From assembly GCA_033239125.1 (NCBI GenBank), contig BSWB01000003.1:107652320-107716319 (forward strand): a stretch of DNA of 64,000 nucleotides, read 5' to 3'. The notes under the pieces were generated by a model. The model did not search any database. It was not told the origin of the DNA and worked only from the letters and a program-made list of their open reading frames with translations. This DNA comes from Fagopyrum homotropicum (lineage: Eukaryota > Streptophyta > Magnoliopsida > Caryophyllales > Polygonaceae). Of this stretch, positions 1-10,975 are shown one piece after another. The position numbers and the translations under genes are program-made. The number at the start of each line of letters is the position of its first letter. The stretch's first letter is position 1.

Positions 1-936
1 GGCTCCTAGGCTTCAAGGACTAGGGCTCTTACAGATTAGCTCTTGAACAGGGATAGTGTTGTCTTCGATCATTCTACCTGGAATAAAACTGCTTTGGAAT
101 GGGCTAACAAGTTAGTCCATTAATGGTTGAATTCTATTAACCATAAGTTTAGTAAAAAGTTTATAGATCACATTACATAAACCGATGGGTCTAAACTTGA
201 ACATGTCATCCAGGTTACTACCTTTGGAAATAAGTGAGATGAGCGTGTCGTTGGAGGCCAAGGGTAAGGTGCTAGAAGCGATGAAGTCTTTGAAGAAGCA
301 AACCACCCTCTCATTGACCGAGTTACAAAACTGTTGAAAGAATACGACGCTAATTCCGTCCTTACCGGGGGCTTTGAGGGGGGGGGGCATGGAGAACAAA
401 CACTTCTTGATTTCCAAATTGGATAATAGATGGCAAAGCCGACTAGTATCATTCCCAGATCAGTTTGGGAAATTGGAATAGAACATACCATCCCTTGAGT
501 TACTCACGACTTCCGCAGTGAACAAGGTTCGGAAAAAGTTCATAGCATTCTGAGCAAGAGTCTTTTGAGAATAAGCAAAGAATGACTCTATCCTTGATCA
601 AGAGTTACTCACGATTGTTGGAGTTCCCCCTTGACGTTCCATCTTTGTAAGTTGGTTTTAAGAATATGCAAAGAATGACATAGTCGTTTTTCAAGGGGGA
701 ACTCCAACAATCTCTCACCACAGGCAAAAACTCCGGATCAAGCAACCAGACCGCCTCAAATCTAAAGAGGTGACGAGACTTGTCGACTTTGCAGGGAGGC
801 TGAAATTGAAGGAGTAGAGGACTGTGATCAGAGGAGAGCGCCAGAATGTGACGAACAATCACCTCAACCCAAGTGAGTCTCGCCTCACCATTCAAGAAGA
901 CTCTATCGAGTCGTTTTGATATTCTAGATTCAGCCC
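1..936 (-). pseudogene. L1-type LINE fragment: endonuclease C-terminus and reverse transcriptase N-terminus
   Basis: Minus-strand remnant of a non-LTR retrotransposon. From about 936 to 605 the translation reads the end of an apurinic-endonuclease-like domain: 'SKRLDRVFLN' followed by the 'SSDHSPLLL' motif typical of plant L1 endonucleases. Around 417-112 comes the start of a LINE RT ('APGKDGI', 'FRPIGLCNVIYKLFTKLMVNRI'). An in-frame TAA lies near 112-114, after which the next RT block continues in the same frame ('PFQSSFIPGR'). Further stops and frame changes between about 420 and 600 show decay. The upstream endonuclease half is missing because the LTR of element B begins at 937. The rest of the RT lies beyond position 1. 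Family assignment rests on these motifs; the exact lineage is not resolved. Confidence 0.85.
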
Positions 937-1696
937 TGTTACGCTAAGATTTGTAGCACGCAAAAGTCTTAAATTTATAACTTGATATATTTTTCCTAAC
1001 TCCTAGCGAACCCACAGTGTATGGGTCGTTTTGTAGCAAGGATAGTATTCCGAGGTCGAACACAAAGACTAAGGTGAAATTGAATCAAATATTGACTAAG
1101 GATAGTGTAAATCTTGTCTAGGAAAAGAGAAAGGAATAAAGAAAAGAAAATCACAATGTTTTTGGATTGGTTTTGTGGTGATCAAAGAAAGATCACAAGT
1201 AATGCAAGATTATGAAACAAACTAGCAATTCAAGCTAACAACACAAATAAGCAACACAAACACGAGATATGTGATCAAAGAGAGAAAAGCGGATTTTAGG
1301 GGTTAGGAATTCCGGTTATGGCATTGGACTCAAGCTTCTAATCAATCTTGGACTAGCTATAATATGTTGGGGAAAAGGGTGTTTCTCAAATGGAATCAAT
1401 CACCGGGTAGGTCTCATGATCCACTAATCCCGCACCTAAGGTCCTATCACCGGGTAAGTCTCTAGGAGCCTAAGGTTGGGAATTCTACACAAACCGGATT
1501 ACTATCTAGGGATCTAACCTCTCCTTACCGGGTAAGTCTCGGGAAGGTATGTCCTAAACATCACCGGGTAGGTCTCTTTCCTTACTTAATTTCCTAGCAT
1601 TAGGTTACCCTAAGCTAGATTAAGCTTAAAAAACACTAGGAATCAACAATCTAACATCCTAACATTCAGAGTTGTCAATACAAGCACAATAGAAGC

Positions 1697-1758
1697 AAAC
1701 CACGGGCAAATCATAAGAACCACGGCCGTGGTTGTATAAGAACAGACCGTAATTTCTA
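1697..1758. repeat. Palindrome cassette, CCACGGCCGTGG type, B 3' LTR
   Basis: Half-site AACCACGGGC, then a perfect 16-bp palindrome AACCACGGCCGTGGTT at 1718-1733, then a half-site GACCGTAATTT. The same arrangement lies at about 34312-34370 in the 5' LTR of B. A looser copy lies at about 2290-2348. Confidence 0.75.
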
Positions 1759-2224
1759 ACAACAGTTAAGTACGAGCAAGCAAATCATCCAAAGGTACAT
1801 TTAAATATATTCTATCATAGTCCAAGCCATAACCATTATTCCCTTACCCTAGAATCGCATCTATTTAGCCAACAACATGCATCTTAACAATCAAACTCAA
1901 CAAGCATACATTCAGGGCTTCCATAGCAAGTAAATTAAGAGAAAGAGAAATGAAACAAGTATAACAAGAAAACAAGCTGAATAAATGTTTAAGTAAGACT
2001 TACAACCCTTCAAAAGAAGGTTCAAATCGTTCCTTACAAAGCCTTGCAAATATCTTCAACAAGTTCACTCAAAATCTCTCTAAAACTATGAAAACTCTAA
2101 GACTAGTGTTCTTCTTCTTCTCCAAATGAGAGTGTTTTTGCTCCCCTCCAAGAGTAGCCTCTAATGGAATGTTGTTGAATGAGAGAGTGTGGGAGAGGAT
2201 CTATAAGAGAATCAGCCTACAGGA

Positions 2225-2236
2225 CCACTTATATCC
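2225..2236 (-). promoter_or_regulatory. TATA-like box in B LTR
   Basis: GGATATAAGTGG on the minus strand. The same position in the LTR of A holds GAATATAAGTGG. Conservation between the two families and the position upstream of the leader support a core promoter, but no transcript start is visible. Confidence 0.45.
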
Positions 2237-2674
2237 TCCATCAAGGGCAAGAGTCGGTTATGGAGATCGTGGGACATTTATCATAGCTGTCCAGAGAAAA
2301 CCACAGCCAAAACTACAGGTGTGGAAATGGCCTCTGGGCCGTGGTTTTGGTGAAACAACTCTCTTTGATCGTTAAGCCATGAGTTGGTGCAAGGCATGCA
2401 CCAACAAGGTCCTATGTGTTCTCCTTAGCTCCTAGCTTGCTTCTTAATGAGTCCGGAAGTGTGTCATCACGAGGAATGATCCTCGAATGTATCGATTAAG
2501 CTTCAAAAGTTCCCCAAAATACCTACAAAACCGACAATAGTTCGTGTAGACGTCTATCTCGACAATATGCATGAATCAAACGTAAACGTCATCAACTAAT
2601 GCCAAACTATGCATGGATAGCTGGAAAAACTATTTAAATGGATGCCTACACTAACGTCATAAATCGTGTTATCA

Positions 2675-2693
2675 AAATACCCCATACTTAAGA
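2675..2693 (-). other. Polypurine tract of element B
   Basis: On the minus strand CTTAAGTATGGGGTATTTTG directly abuts the LTR start. The same AAGTATGGGGTATTTT sits at the 3' LTR boundary of A (about 23242-23258), C (34683-34698) and D (56620-56633), as expected for the plus-strand primer. Confidence 0.8.
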
Positions 2694-4319
2694 TATGCTC
2701 GTCCCCGAGCAAGATCCACCTATAGGATAAGAGATTACATGATTTATGAATGCAGAAAAACAACAAAATCTTTTTGGAATTGTGCTTCTAACATTGGATC
2801 ACCTTCATAGTCATGTTTTAGGGCAATGGACAAGCAATCATTCATCAAATGAATGAAGGCACGGAAAGACAATTATACTTAACTCGAAAGCATGCATGCA
2901 AGGTGAAAATGAAGAAGTCAAGATGATCATGAGTATATCCAATCTAGATCACTAAGTCTTACACACATGCAAATAGGTCACAAGGACTTAGGAAAGAAGA
3001 GGCCAAGAAACGTTGTGAAAAGGTGGGAACTTTTCATTTTTGATCATCTTGATCAACTTCCCCACAAGTGTATATTTTTCTCCATCTTTTCTTTTCTTTT
3101 TCACCTTCTTTTTCTTTCACTTATTTTTGAGGCAATGGCATTGGTGTACAAATGCCGAAACCTTGGTGATTAGTGGACCTCGGGATTTTTCCGAGGTGCA
3201 TCACACCAGGCACACATACCAAGGCTCGTTAGGACCTTCGGTTTATCCGAGTTTGGCAAGGCACAAACACCCGATTATCTGAATGGTGCCGAGTTAATCG
3301 TCATCAAAACCAAAGTCCCCAAACCTATATTTTTTCTACACTTTTCACAACAAATTCAGCACTTCATTAACAACATTCATCATCAACAACTTTACCCCAC
3401 ACTTGCTTTTCACACACATCAACACACTAGTATGCTCCTATTCCCGGATGGGTCAAAAGAGGTAAAATTTTATATCAATTGAGGTGCTGAAACAACTTGA
3501 TCAAGATGAGAAGTAGAGAAGGATGAATTTGCCTTAATCACTCCTAAATGGTGTGCAAGAACTAGCATGTAATTTCGACTATCAATCCTCAATCCAATCA
3601 AGGCAAACATCATGATCACAATCCATACATGGGATTCAAGATAAGTAATTCAAGTCCACATATGCGTGCATCCATTCAACACACAAGGCCATCCATAGCC
3701 AATTCACAAGACAATCTCATCATAAGGGTCATACCCAAACTTAGAAGCACTAAAATTTTTTAAATTTTCTGATTTTTTTGGAATTTTCGAAATATGTTTG
3801 TACAATGCAAAGCATAATGAAACATGTGACAAAAAGAAACTATCCTAGATGCTAATCATGCAAGTGATCATGAAAACCCCACCCCATACTTAGAAACACA
3901 TTGTCCCCAATGTGCAAATCAAGTAAAGAAGAGTGAAAGACAGTCCTCACAATGTAAAAATGGTGTTGCTTTGGTATTTTGGTTCACTCATGTGGAGTGA
4001 TGGTGGATGATCAATCAAAGGTGGTAGAGAGCTCTCGATGTTCATTATGGCGTCGGGACCTGCGCTAAGCACCGCTAGCCGTCCAAGTCCCACATCCACT
4101 CCACCCACGTTTGATGCGGGATCACCATCATCATCCTCATGCCATGCAAGTCTTCAATGCTACTTAGACTCTATCAACAAACACCAAACCCACACAAACA
4201 CACAAAAACAGAAAAATGAAAAACAAATCAAAAACGAAAAGGGAAAGACATGTATCAATGGGTTGCCTCCCATTAACCGCTTCTTTAAGGTCATTAGCTT
4301 GACCAACTTCGGGGGCGTC
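2694..4319 (-). other. 3' untranslated region of element B
   Basis: No credible coding frame. It is homologous to the 3' UTR of A. It holds two small conserved hairpins: CACATTG/CAATGTG with a 4-base loop at 3897-3914, next to a second polypurine-like motif (minus strand TAAGTATGGGGTGGGG, about 3877-3892), and the AGGCAA-loop hairpin at 4257-4274. No palindrome cassette is seen here, unlike in A, C, D and E. Confidence 0.75.
4257..4274 (-). other. Conserved hairpin downstream of integrase, element B
   Basis: AATGGG, loop AGGCAA, CCCATT on the minus strand, preceded by AAGAAGCGGTT. Matching hairpins lie at the same place in A (four copies), C, D and E, with changes in both stem arms. Confidence 0.65.
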
Positions 4320-5708
4320 TCACTCAAGGTGAAGTGGGGTAATCACATCCACCGGAGCTCCTAGGATATACTTCTTCAAATGGTGCTCATTCACCTTAAA
4401 ATCTTCACAATGCTCCCCTCCTTTCTCAACCGCTCCATGGGGAAAGATCTTCTTCACCACATAAGGACCCGTCCATCTTGACTTTAGCTTTCCGGGGAAG
4501 AGCCGCAACGTTGAGTTGAAGAGAAGGACTAAGTCACCTTCAATCAAATCCTTTGGGATGAGACGCTTGTCATGCCAACGCTTGGTCCTTTCCTTGTAGA
4601 TCCGGGCATTTTCATAGGCATCCAACCGGATCTCCTCAAAAGCATTGATGTCTAGAAATCTCTTCTCACCGGCTTCCTCGAGTTCAAAATTCAGCCACCT
4701 TATGGCCCAATACGCCCTATGCTCCATCTCCACCAAAAGGTGGCAAGACTTGCCGTAAACTAGCTTGTAGGGAGTGGTGCCAATCGATGTCTTGAAGGCG
4801 GTCCTATATGCCCACAAAGCATCATCGAGCTTCATAGCCCAATCCTTTCTTGTTCTAGAAACCGTCTTCTCAAGTATCCCCTTTATCTCCCGCTTGGAGA
4901 TCTCCAACTGGCCACTAGTTTGGGGATGGTAAGGTGTTGCCACCTTATGAATCACCCCATACTTAGCCAAAAGTGTCCCAAAGTTTTTATTGGTGAGATG
5001 CTTCCCTTCATCACTTATGATCACTCTTGGTGTTTCAAACCTAGGGAAGATGACTCGGTTGAAGAACCGCACCACAACTTTGGCATCATTTGTGTGAGAG
5101 ACGATTGCCTCCACCCATCTCGACACATAGTCTACCGCCAAGAGAATGTATAGGTTGCCACACGAAGAGGGGAATGGCCCCAGTAAGTCCACACCCCACA
5201 CATCAAACACTTCAACCTCTTGTATGTTGTTCAAGGGCATCTCATTCCTCCTTGAGATGTTGCCCGTCCTTTGGCAAGCATCACATGCCACTACAAAATG
5301 CTGCACATCCCTAAACAAGTTAGGCCGATAAAAGCCGGATTGCAATACCTTTGCACACGTACTGTGTGAGCTAGCATGGCCTCCACATGGCAAGGAGTGA
5401 CAATGGCTATCACACTCTCCACCTCATCCTCCGGGATGCACCTTCTAAATACTTCATCCGGTCCTCTCTTGAATAAGAGAGGCTCGCTCCAATAGTAATG
5501 CCTCACATCCTTGAAGAACTTTTTCTTTTGGGCATATGATAGACCGGGTGGCACCTCCTCACACACAAGGTAGTTCACTATGTCGTCATACCATGGTTCA
5601 CTCTCTCTAGACACTTGAAGCAAGCACTCCTCCACCATTTGCAATTGCTTATCCCAGAATGAGTCATCAATCAGGATGTCATCTTTCTCGATCTCCAATG
5701 GTGGGAAT
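4320..5708 (-). pseudogene. pol: Integrase region of element B pol (broken)
   Basis: Read on the minus strand from 5708. The zinc-binding N-terminus is split between two frames by a frameshift near 5300-5400: 'YDDIVNYLVCEEVPPGLSYAQ', then 'PCGGHASSHSTC', 'DACQRTGNISRR'. The catalytic core follows with 'VWGVDLLGPFP' (first D), 'VIISDEGKHLTNKNF' (second D; the usual GGKHF is changed) and 'YHPQTSGQLEISKREIK' (E). The C-terminal part carries the 'LLFNSTLRLFPGKLKSRWTGPYVV' block common to gypsy integrases. The frame ends at 4320. Upstream it runs into the element A insertion at 5708 and resumes at 25095. Integration function was lost through the frameshift and the split. Confidence 0.88.
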
Positions 5709-6035
5709 TGATAACACGATTTATGACTTAGGTTTAGGTAATCATTTAGATTGATTCATCACTCATTCATGCATGATTTAGCACAAATTCGCAACGTTTG
5801 CACTCAATTCGCATATTTTGTCGAGATAGACGTCTACACGGACTTGTGCGTTGCTTTGTAGGTATTTCGGGGGTCTTTTGGACATTAACCGATACATTAG
5901 AGGGCCAAGCCTCATGATGGTACACATCCAAGGCTAAGGAGGAGCATAATTGGAGCAACAAAGGACACAAAGACCACTATTGGTGCAAGCAGTGGATCAA
6001 CTCATGGCTAAACGAGCATAACAAGTTTCTGCTGA

Positions 6036-6093
6036 AGAAAATCGGACCAGCTAGTAGTTAAATCAGACGATTTTCTCCTACTGGGTCGATTTT
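6036..6093. repeat. Palindrome cassette 1 in A 5' LTR (AATCGG type)
   Basis: Half-site AAAATCGG, then the imperfect palindrome AAATCAGACGATTTT, then the inverted half-site GGGTCGATTTTT, spaced about 25 bp apart. In the 3' LTR the central copy reads AAATCGGACGATTTT (about 23586-23644), closer to the palindrome. Confidence 0.7.
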
Positions 6094-6157
6094 TGGGCAT
6101 TTGACAGCTTAAGCCACGTGTCCCACGATCTCTTGTCCGTCCTTGCTCTTGGTGGAG

Positions 6158-6167
6158 AATATAAGTG
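6158..6167 (+). promoter_or_regulatory. TATA-like box in A LTR
   Basis: GAATATAAGTGG, conserved in the LTR of B. It lies between the first palindrome cassette and the purine-rich stretch at 6230-6300. It is a plausible RNA polymerase II core promoter; the start site is not determined. Confidence 0.45.
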
Positions 6168-6642
6168 GTCCTTCAGGTGGTTGCTGAGCATCTCTCCTCT
6201 CCCACACTCTCATTCACAGCTCATTGATTTTGGAGGAAGATTGGAGGAGAAGAAAAGCTCCAAAATATTGAAGGAAGAAGAAGAACACCATTGTAGGAGG
6301 ATAGTGAGGTTTTAAGTAACTTTTGAGTAATTTTTGTAATCTTGGCTTGAAGAACCATTCCAAGGATTGTTAGGAATGTTTTGAATCTTCATTTAAGAGT
6401 TTGTAAGTCTTGCTACAACTTGGATTTGGCTGAGATTTATTGATTTTACTTGCTTATCTTTCATTATCCATCTATGAACACCATGTATGCTTGTTTGATG
6501 ATTTTGGATCTTGATATGCATATTATTGGCTAGTTTATTGTGATTCTAGAGTGATGGATTGATGGTTATGGCTTGGGTGATGATGGGATGGACTTATATG
6601 TTAGTTTAGGATGATTTATATGCACTAAACTCACGACAAAAA

Positions 6643-6713
6643 AATAAATCGACCAGTTCATCAGATAAATCGGCCGATTTATCTGTAGAACAGCCCGATT
6701 TATTCTCCTGTTG
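6643..6713. repeat. Palindrome cassette 2 in A 5' LTR, with a perfect 24-bp palindrome
   Basis: Half-site AAATCGACC, a perfect 24-bp palindrome at 6662-6685 centred on CGGCCG, then the inverted half-site GCCCGATTTATT. The identical palindrome is at 24212-24235 in the 3' LTR. Confidence 0.8.
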
Positions 6714-6825
6714 CTCTTTAAATGATAAATCTGCATGTTAGGGTGTTTGTTTGTTTAAATCCTAGTGTTTATTAAGCCTAATTTAGCTTAATATCACCTA
6801 ATGCTACCAATCTAAGTGAGGGAAG

Positions 6826-7085
6826 AGATCTACCCGATGATTTCCGACCTTAGATACCTAAGATGATGAATGCTAGGTAGTAGTGAGCCTCATAAGCCGC
6901 TATTGGATCGAGTGTGCTAGGATTATTGCTTGAGATTTCCCTATTCCGAGACTTACCCGGTAAGGAGAGGGTTACCCTTAAGTAGCATCTAGTTTGCGCG
7001 GAATTCCTTACTTTAACCTCTTGAGACCTACCCGGTAATAGGAGTTTGATGCGGGATTAGTGAAGTGAGAGACTTACCCGGTAAT
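6826..7085 (+). repeat. Four interspersed GAGACYTACCCGGTRA motifs in A LTR
   Basis: Copies at about 6826 (diverged: GATCTACCCGATGA), 6947, 7023 and 7071. Four equivalents on the other strand lie in the LTRs of B (about 1400-1580 and 33925-34190). Spacing is irregular, so this is not a simple tandem repeat. Function unknown. Confidence 0.7.
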
Positions 7086-7550
7086 CGCTTCCATTAGTGA
7101 ACATTCTTTCCCAAACACCGCAGCTTGTCCTTAGAACCCTTAGAACCTTGAGTCCAATGCCATAACCGGAAATCTTGACCTCTAGAATCTACTTTTCTCT
7201 CTTGATCATATACTTGTGCTTTGTGTTACTTACTCGTTTGCTAGCTTAATTTGTTAGTTGTTTTTTTACTTTGCTTGACTTGTGATCTTTGTTTGATCAC
7301 CACAAAAACCAACAAAAACATTGTGTTTTCCATTTTCCTTGTTCCTCATCTTATCTTAGTCTAGATTCACACTATCTTTGATCATTGCTTGACTCGATGT
7401 CACCTTAGTCTTTGTGTTCGACCTCGGAATACTTACCTTTCTACAAACGTCCCGTACACTGCGGGTTCGCTAGGAGTTAGGATAATTATAACGAGTATAA
7501 ATTTAAGACTTATTGCGTGCACATCACACGATCTTAGCGTGACAAGTTTT

Positions 7551-7568
7551 TGGCGCCGTTGCCGGGGA
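7551..7568 (+). other. Primer-binding site of element A
   Basis: TGGCGCCGTTGCCGGGGA, 6 bases after the LTR end. It is complementary to a tRNA 3' end TCCCCGGCAACGGCGCCA; from memory this fits the tRNA-Asp primer described for Athila elements. Confidence 0.85.
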
Positions 7569-7683
7569 CTAGGTCTAGATTGAGTCTATTTGTGATTGTT
7601 TATAGTGTAGATCTTTCTTGTTGCTTTTGATCTCTCTTTGGTGTGTGTCTTTGCTTTTCAGGACATCATCTCTCTCTTTAGGT

Positions 7684-9405
7684 GTATGCGAAGATCTCGT
7701 GGCAAGGATTTAGCTCCATTCGATCCCGAACCGGAGAAAACCCTTTGATCTAGATCCAAGAACATCCGAAAAGAGAAAAAGATGGCCGGAAGGAACCTCC
7801 AAGCTGAGTTGGATGAAGCCTTAGAGCAAATAAGGCTAAGAGATGAGCTCTTGGAGGAAGAAAGGAGACTTGCCAATGAGAGGCAAGAGGAAACTAGGAG
7901 GGAGATTGAGGAGATTAGGCAAGCCCTTGTTCATGGAGAGCTTAATCGCCAACAACCTCCACCTCCTCCACCACCGGTGGAACAACCGCAGCCGGCGGCT
8001 AATGTTAGGGTTGTGCCCATTTCCATTGAAGAGCCACAAACCCTAGGGAGGCGTATGGATCCGGCACAAAGAGCACACCGTCCGGGTGTGAACTTAGGAG
8101 ATCCCGCAACCCACAACTATGAGCTCCGCCCTCAAGTTCTACAAATGATCCGGCATAATCAATTTGGAGGGATGAAAGGAGAGTCTCCTCATCAACACTT
8201 GATGAACTATGAGATTTTGATGGAGACTCTTAGACCGCCAAGATTGGAGAGCAACAACCATAAGCTAAGGGCTTTCTCCATCTCTATTAAGGACAAAGCC
8301 TTGGCTTGGTATCAATCTATTCCACAAGGGCGAGTTGGTACTTGGGAGGAGATGACAACCGAGTTTTTGACTAAGTTCTTCCCACCTTCCAAAACTACCG
8401 AATTAAGAGGGAAGATCAATGCCTTCGTGATGAAGGATAGAGAGAGTTTGTTCAAGTCTTGGGAGAGATTCAAAGATCTTCTCCTAGATTGTCCATACCA
8501 TGGCATACCAAAAATTGAGCTATTGGAGATCTACTTCAAGGGACTTGATGAAGATAGCCAATTCAAGCTTCAATCTCTTTCCGGTGGGACTTTGATGGAG
8601 AAGCATGTAGATGATGCTTGGGAATTTGTGGAGAAGCAAGCTCTAGTAATTGAGAAGTACTCCCATAGGAAGAGTGAAGGGAGAAAGGCGGGAGCATATG
8701 AGGTGAGTGAGGTCACCATGAGCAACTTCAAGCTCGACGCCATCAACAACGAGCTAAAGTCCTTGAGGGAGTTGTGTGCTATAACCTTGAAGAACCAAGC
8801 AACCCCTCAAGTGCCTCCACAAGCTAACTTGTCTTCCAAGGAGGAGGATGTGAACTATATGGGAAGGGGCAATTACAACAACTACCAAGGCCCAAGGAAC
8901 TTCAACAACAACCGGCAATTCAACAATTACCGGCCCAACCATAACCATCCCGGGTTTTCTTACTCTAACCCGGATGGAGCCTTGAACCCTCCCGCTTCTA
9001 CAAGCACAACTCCACCATCAAGAGCTTCACAAGAACCTCCACCCGGATTCACTCAACCTCCAAAGGATAGGACCGAATTGATGTTTGAGCAATTGCTTGG
9101 AAGGTTGAGTGGTCTTGAGAGCACCGTGACTTCTATTTCCAAGGCTCAAAAGGTTTTGGAAGCACAAGTGTTCCAAAAGGCGGGTGAAACCCATAGAGAT
9201 CCGGGAAAGCTTCCCGGAAGAACCGAAGAAAACCCAAGAGGCCAAGTGTTGGCTATTACAACAAGAAGTGGGTTAAGCATGAAGGATCCTTTGCCCAAGG
9301 AGAATGCTAAAGGGAAGCAAGTGGTGAATGAAGAAGAAACTTTGCAAGGGGATGGAGGCAAGAGCAAAGATGTAGAGCCAACCTATGTAGCACCGCCCCA
9401 TACAA
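7684..9405 (+). pseudogene. gag: gag of element A
   Basis: Structural protein that would form the virus-like particle. The ancestral start is the ATG at 7684 ('MRRSRGKDLAPFDPE'), as in B. In A an in-frame TGA at 7749-7751 cuts it off, so the open frame restarts at 7782 ('MAGRNLQAELDEALEQ'). A coiled-coil-like charged N-terminus (residues about 1-50) and a proline run are followed by the retrotransposon gag domain: 'RMDPAQRAHRPGVNLGDP', 'WEEMTTEFLTKFFPPSKT', 'FKGLDEDSQFKLQSLSGGT'. A glycine/asparagine-rich tail follows with no CCHC knuckle, as in Athila. A one-base deletion near 9395 (CCGCCCCAT where B has an extra T) shifts the frame, so the last residues up to 9479 are not native and pol is separated from gag. 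Confidence 0.9.
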
Positions 9406-9445
9406 GCCACCACTACCGTTCCCTCAATCACGAGCAAGAGCTCCC

Positions 9446-10972
9446 TTGGACAATCATTTTGGTAAGTTCCTTGAACTAATGTCTAAATTGCATATTAACA
9501 TTCCGTTCATGGATGCTATTTTAGGGATGCCGGCATATGGCAAGTTCTTGAAGGAAATACTCTCCAACAAAAGGAAGTTGGAGGAGTATGGTGAGATAAG
9601 GATGACTAAGAGATCATCGGAGTTGATTCAAACGATGAAGGAGGAGATGCCTCCCAAGCTAAGGGATCCGGGATCCTTTTGTGTGCCAATTGGAGTAGGA
9701 GAAGTGAGGTATGACGCCCTATGTGATCTTGGGGCAAGTGTAAGCATCATCCCGCTTGCACTTTGCAACAAGGTTGGGCTAGGAGAGCCAAAGCCGGTCA
9801 AGATGACCCTTTACATGGCGGACCGCTCAATCACTCATCCGGTTGGGATCTTGGAAGACATCCCGGTGCAATTAGGGAAGTTCTACGTGCCCATAGACTT
9901 CGTTGTTTTGGATATCCCGGCGGACTATCCGGTTCCTATCATCTTGGGGAGACCTTTCCTAGCTACTTCCGGATGTCTAGTGGATTGCAAGAATGGGACT
10001 CTCTCCTTCAACATTGGAGAAGAGAACATCAAGTTCAAGCTGTCCACAATGATGAAAGGGCCAACCCTTGATGAGGATATATTCAACATAGTTGAAGAAG
10101 AGGAGTCTAGAGAGGTTGTGAGCTCAATCTTGCTCAAGGATCCACTTGAGAGAGTTCTTAGCTCAAGCTTGATGGAAGAAGGAATTGAGGAGAGTAGCAA
10201 TGAAGTAATCAAGGCCTTGAATGCATTGGACGAGCTACCAAGTGTTGGGTTTGAAGTGCTAGAAGAAGAGGAAAACTGCCAGAAAAATCGGACTGAAGGG
10301 CAAAAATCGGCCGATTTTTGTACTTGTGCTGAAATTTCAGCTAGTTTTGCCAAAACAGAAACTCAGATCGACCGACCCTCAGATAAATCGTCCGATTTTT
10401 CTTCCTGGGCCGATTTTCCTCAGCATCAACCACTTGAGTATGAGCAATCATCAAGGGACTTCAAGGAGGCTTCCATGGCTTTGCAATCATCTCAACCTAC
10501 ATTTTATGGATCGTCTCCAACCGAAAAAGGTCCTCCTCAACTTGATCTTAAACCTCTTCCATCTCATTTAAAGTATGCTTTCCTTGGTTCAAATTCTACT
10601 TATCCGGTGATTGTGAATGCATCTCTGAGTGATGATGAGCTTAATAGATTGTTGAATGAATTGAAACTGCATAGAAAGGCAATAGGATACACCATTGATG
10701 ATCTTGTTGGCATCAAACCATCTTTGTGCATGCATAGGATAATGATGGAAGATAATCATAAACCCTCTATTGAACATCAAAGGAGATTGAATCCCATAAT
10801 GAAAGAGGTAGTCAAAAAGGAGATCATAAAGTTGCTAGATGCGGGAATTATCTATCCTTTCTCGGATAGTAAGTGGGTTAGTCCCGTTCATGTAGTACCT
10901 AAGAAAGGTGGGATGACCGTAGTGACTAATGAGAACAATGAACTAATCCCCACTAGAACGGTTACGAGATGA
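9446..10972 (+). pseudogene. pol: Protease, linker and RT N-terminus of element A
   Basis: Continues the gag frame of related elements, after the frameshift near 9395. Residues about 5-60 are the conserved 'LMSKLHINIPFMDAILGMPAYGKFLKEIL' region. The retropepsin domain follows with the catalytic 'CDLGASVSIIP' (DLGAS in place of the usual D-S/T-G), and 'PVPIILGRPFLATSGCLVDC'. A poorly conserved linker (about residues 260-360) carries two in-frame copies of the AATCGGCCGATT cassette, translated as 'KSADF' and 'KSSDF'. RT begins with 'HRKAIGYTIDDLVGIKPSLCMHRI' and 'KWVSPVHVVPKKGG'. A stop at 10970 (TGA in place of the Trp codon of 'TGWRMCIDYRKLN') ends the frame. Confidence 0.9.
10276..10416. repeat. 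Two palindrome cassettes inside the A protease-RT coding linker
   Basis: First cassette: AAAAATCGGACTG, then the perfect 20-bp palindrome CAAAAATCGGCCGATTTTTG at 10301-10320. Second: GATCGACCGACC, AAATCGTCCGATTTTT, GGGCCGATTTT. The linker of B has the CCACGGCCGTGG form in the same place (26740-26880). Confidence 0.8.
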
Positions 10973-10975
10973 AGG

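Larger units (their letters stand above)
937..2674 (-). repeat. 3' LTR of element B
   Basis: On the minus strand it begins TGATAACACG next to the polypurine tract and ends with TAACA at 937. It aligns along its length with the LTRs of A. It lacks a segment of roughly 86 bp that is present in both A and the 5' LTR of B (there at about 34086-34172). It contains two tripartite palindrome cassettes of the CCACGGCCGTGG type (about 1697-1758 and 2290-2348), four copies of a motif containing ACCGGGTA (1400-1580), and a TATA-like GGATATAAGTGG on the minus strand at about 2225-2236. Confidence 0.9.
5709..7544 (+). repeat. 5' LTR of element A
   Basis: TGATAACACG to AGCGTGACA. It is followed after 6 bases by the primer site. 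It contains a TATA-like box (6158-6167), two tripartite palindrome cassettes (6036-6093 and 6643-6713) and four copies of a motif around TACCCGGTA (about 6826-7085). The small ORF at 6118-6315 within it has no recognisable product. Confidence 0.95.

Noticed and set aside
4038..4364. 108-codon plus-strand frame in the 3' UTR of B
   Set aside because: Antisense to the element, overlaps the conserved hairpin and the integrase end, no known domain.
6118..6315. 65-codon frame in the LTRs of A (also 23668-23865)
   Set aside because: Lies in the LTR promoter/leader region; no domain and no support beyond being open in both copies.
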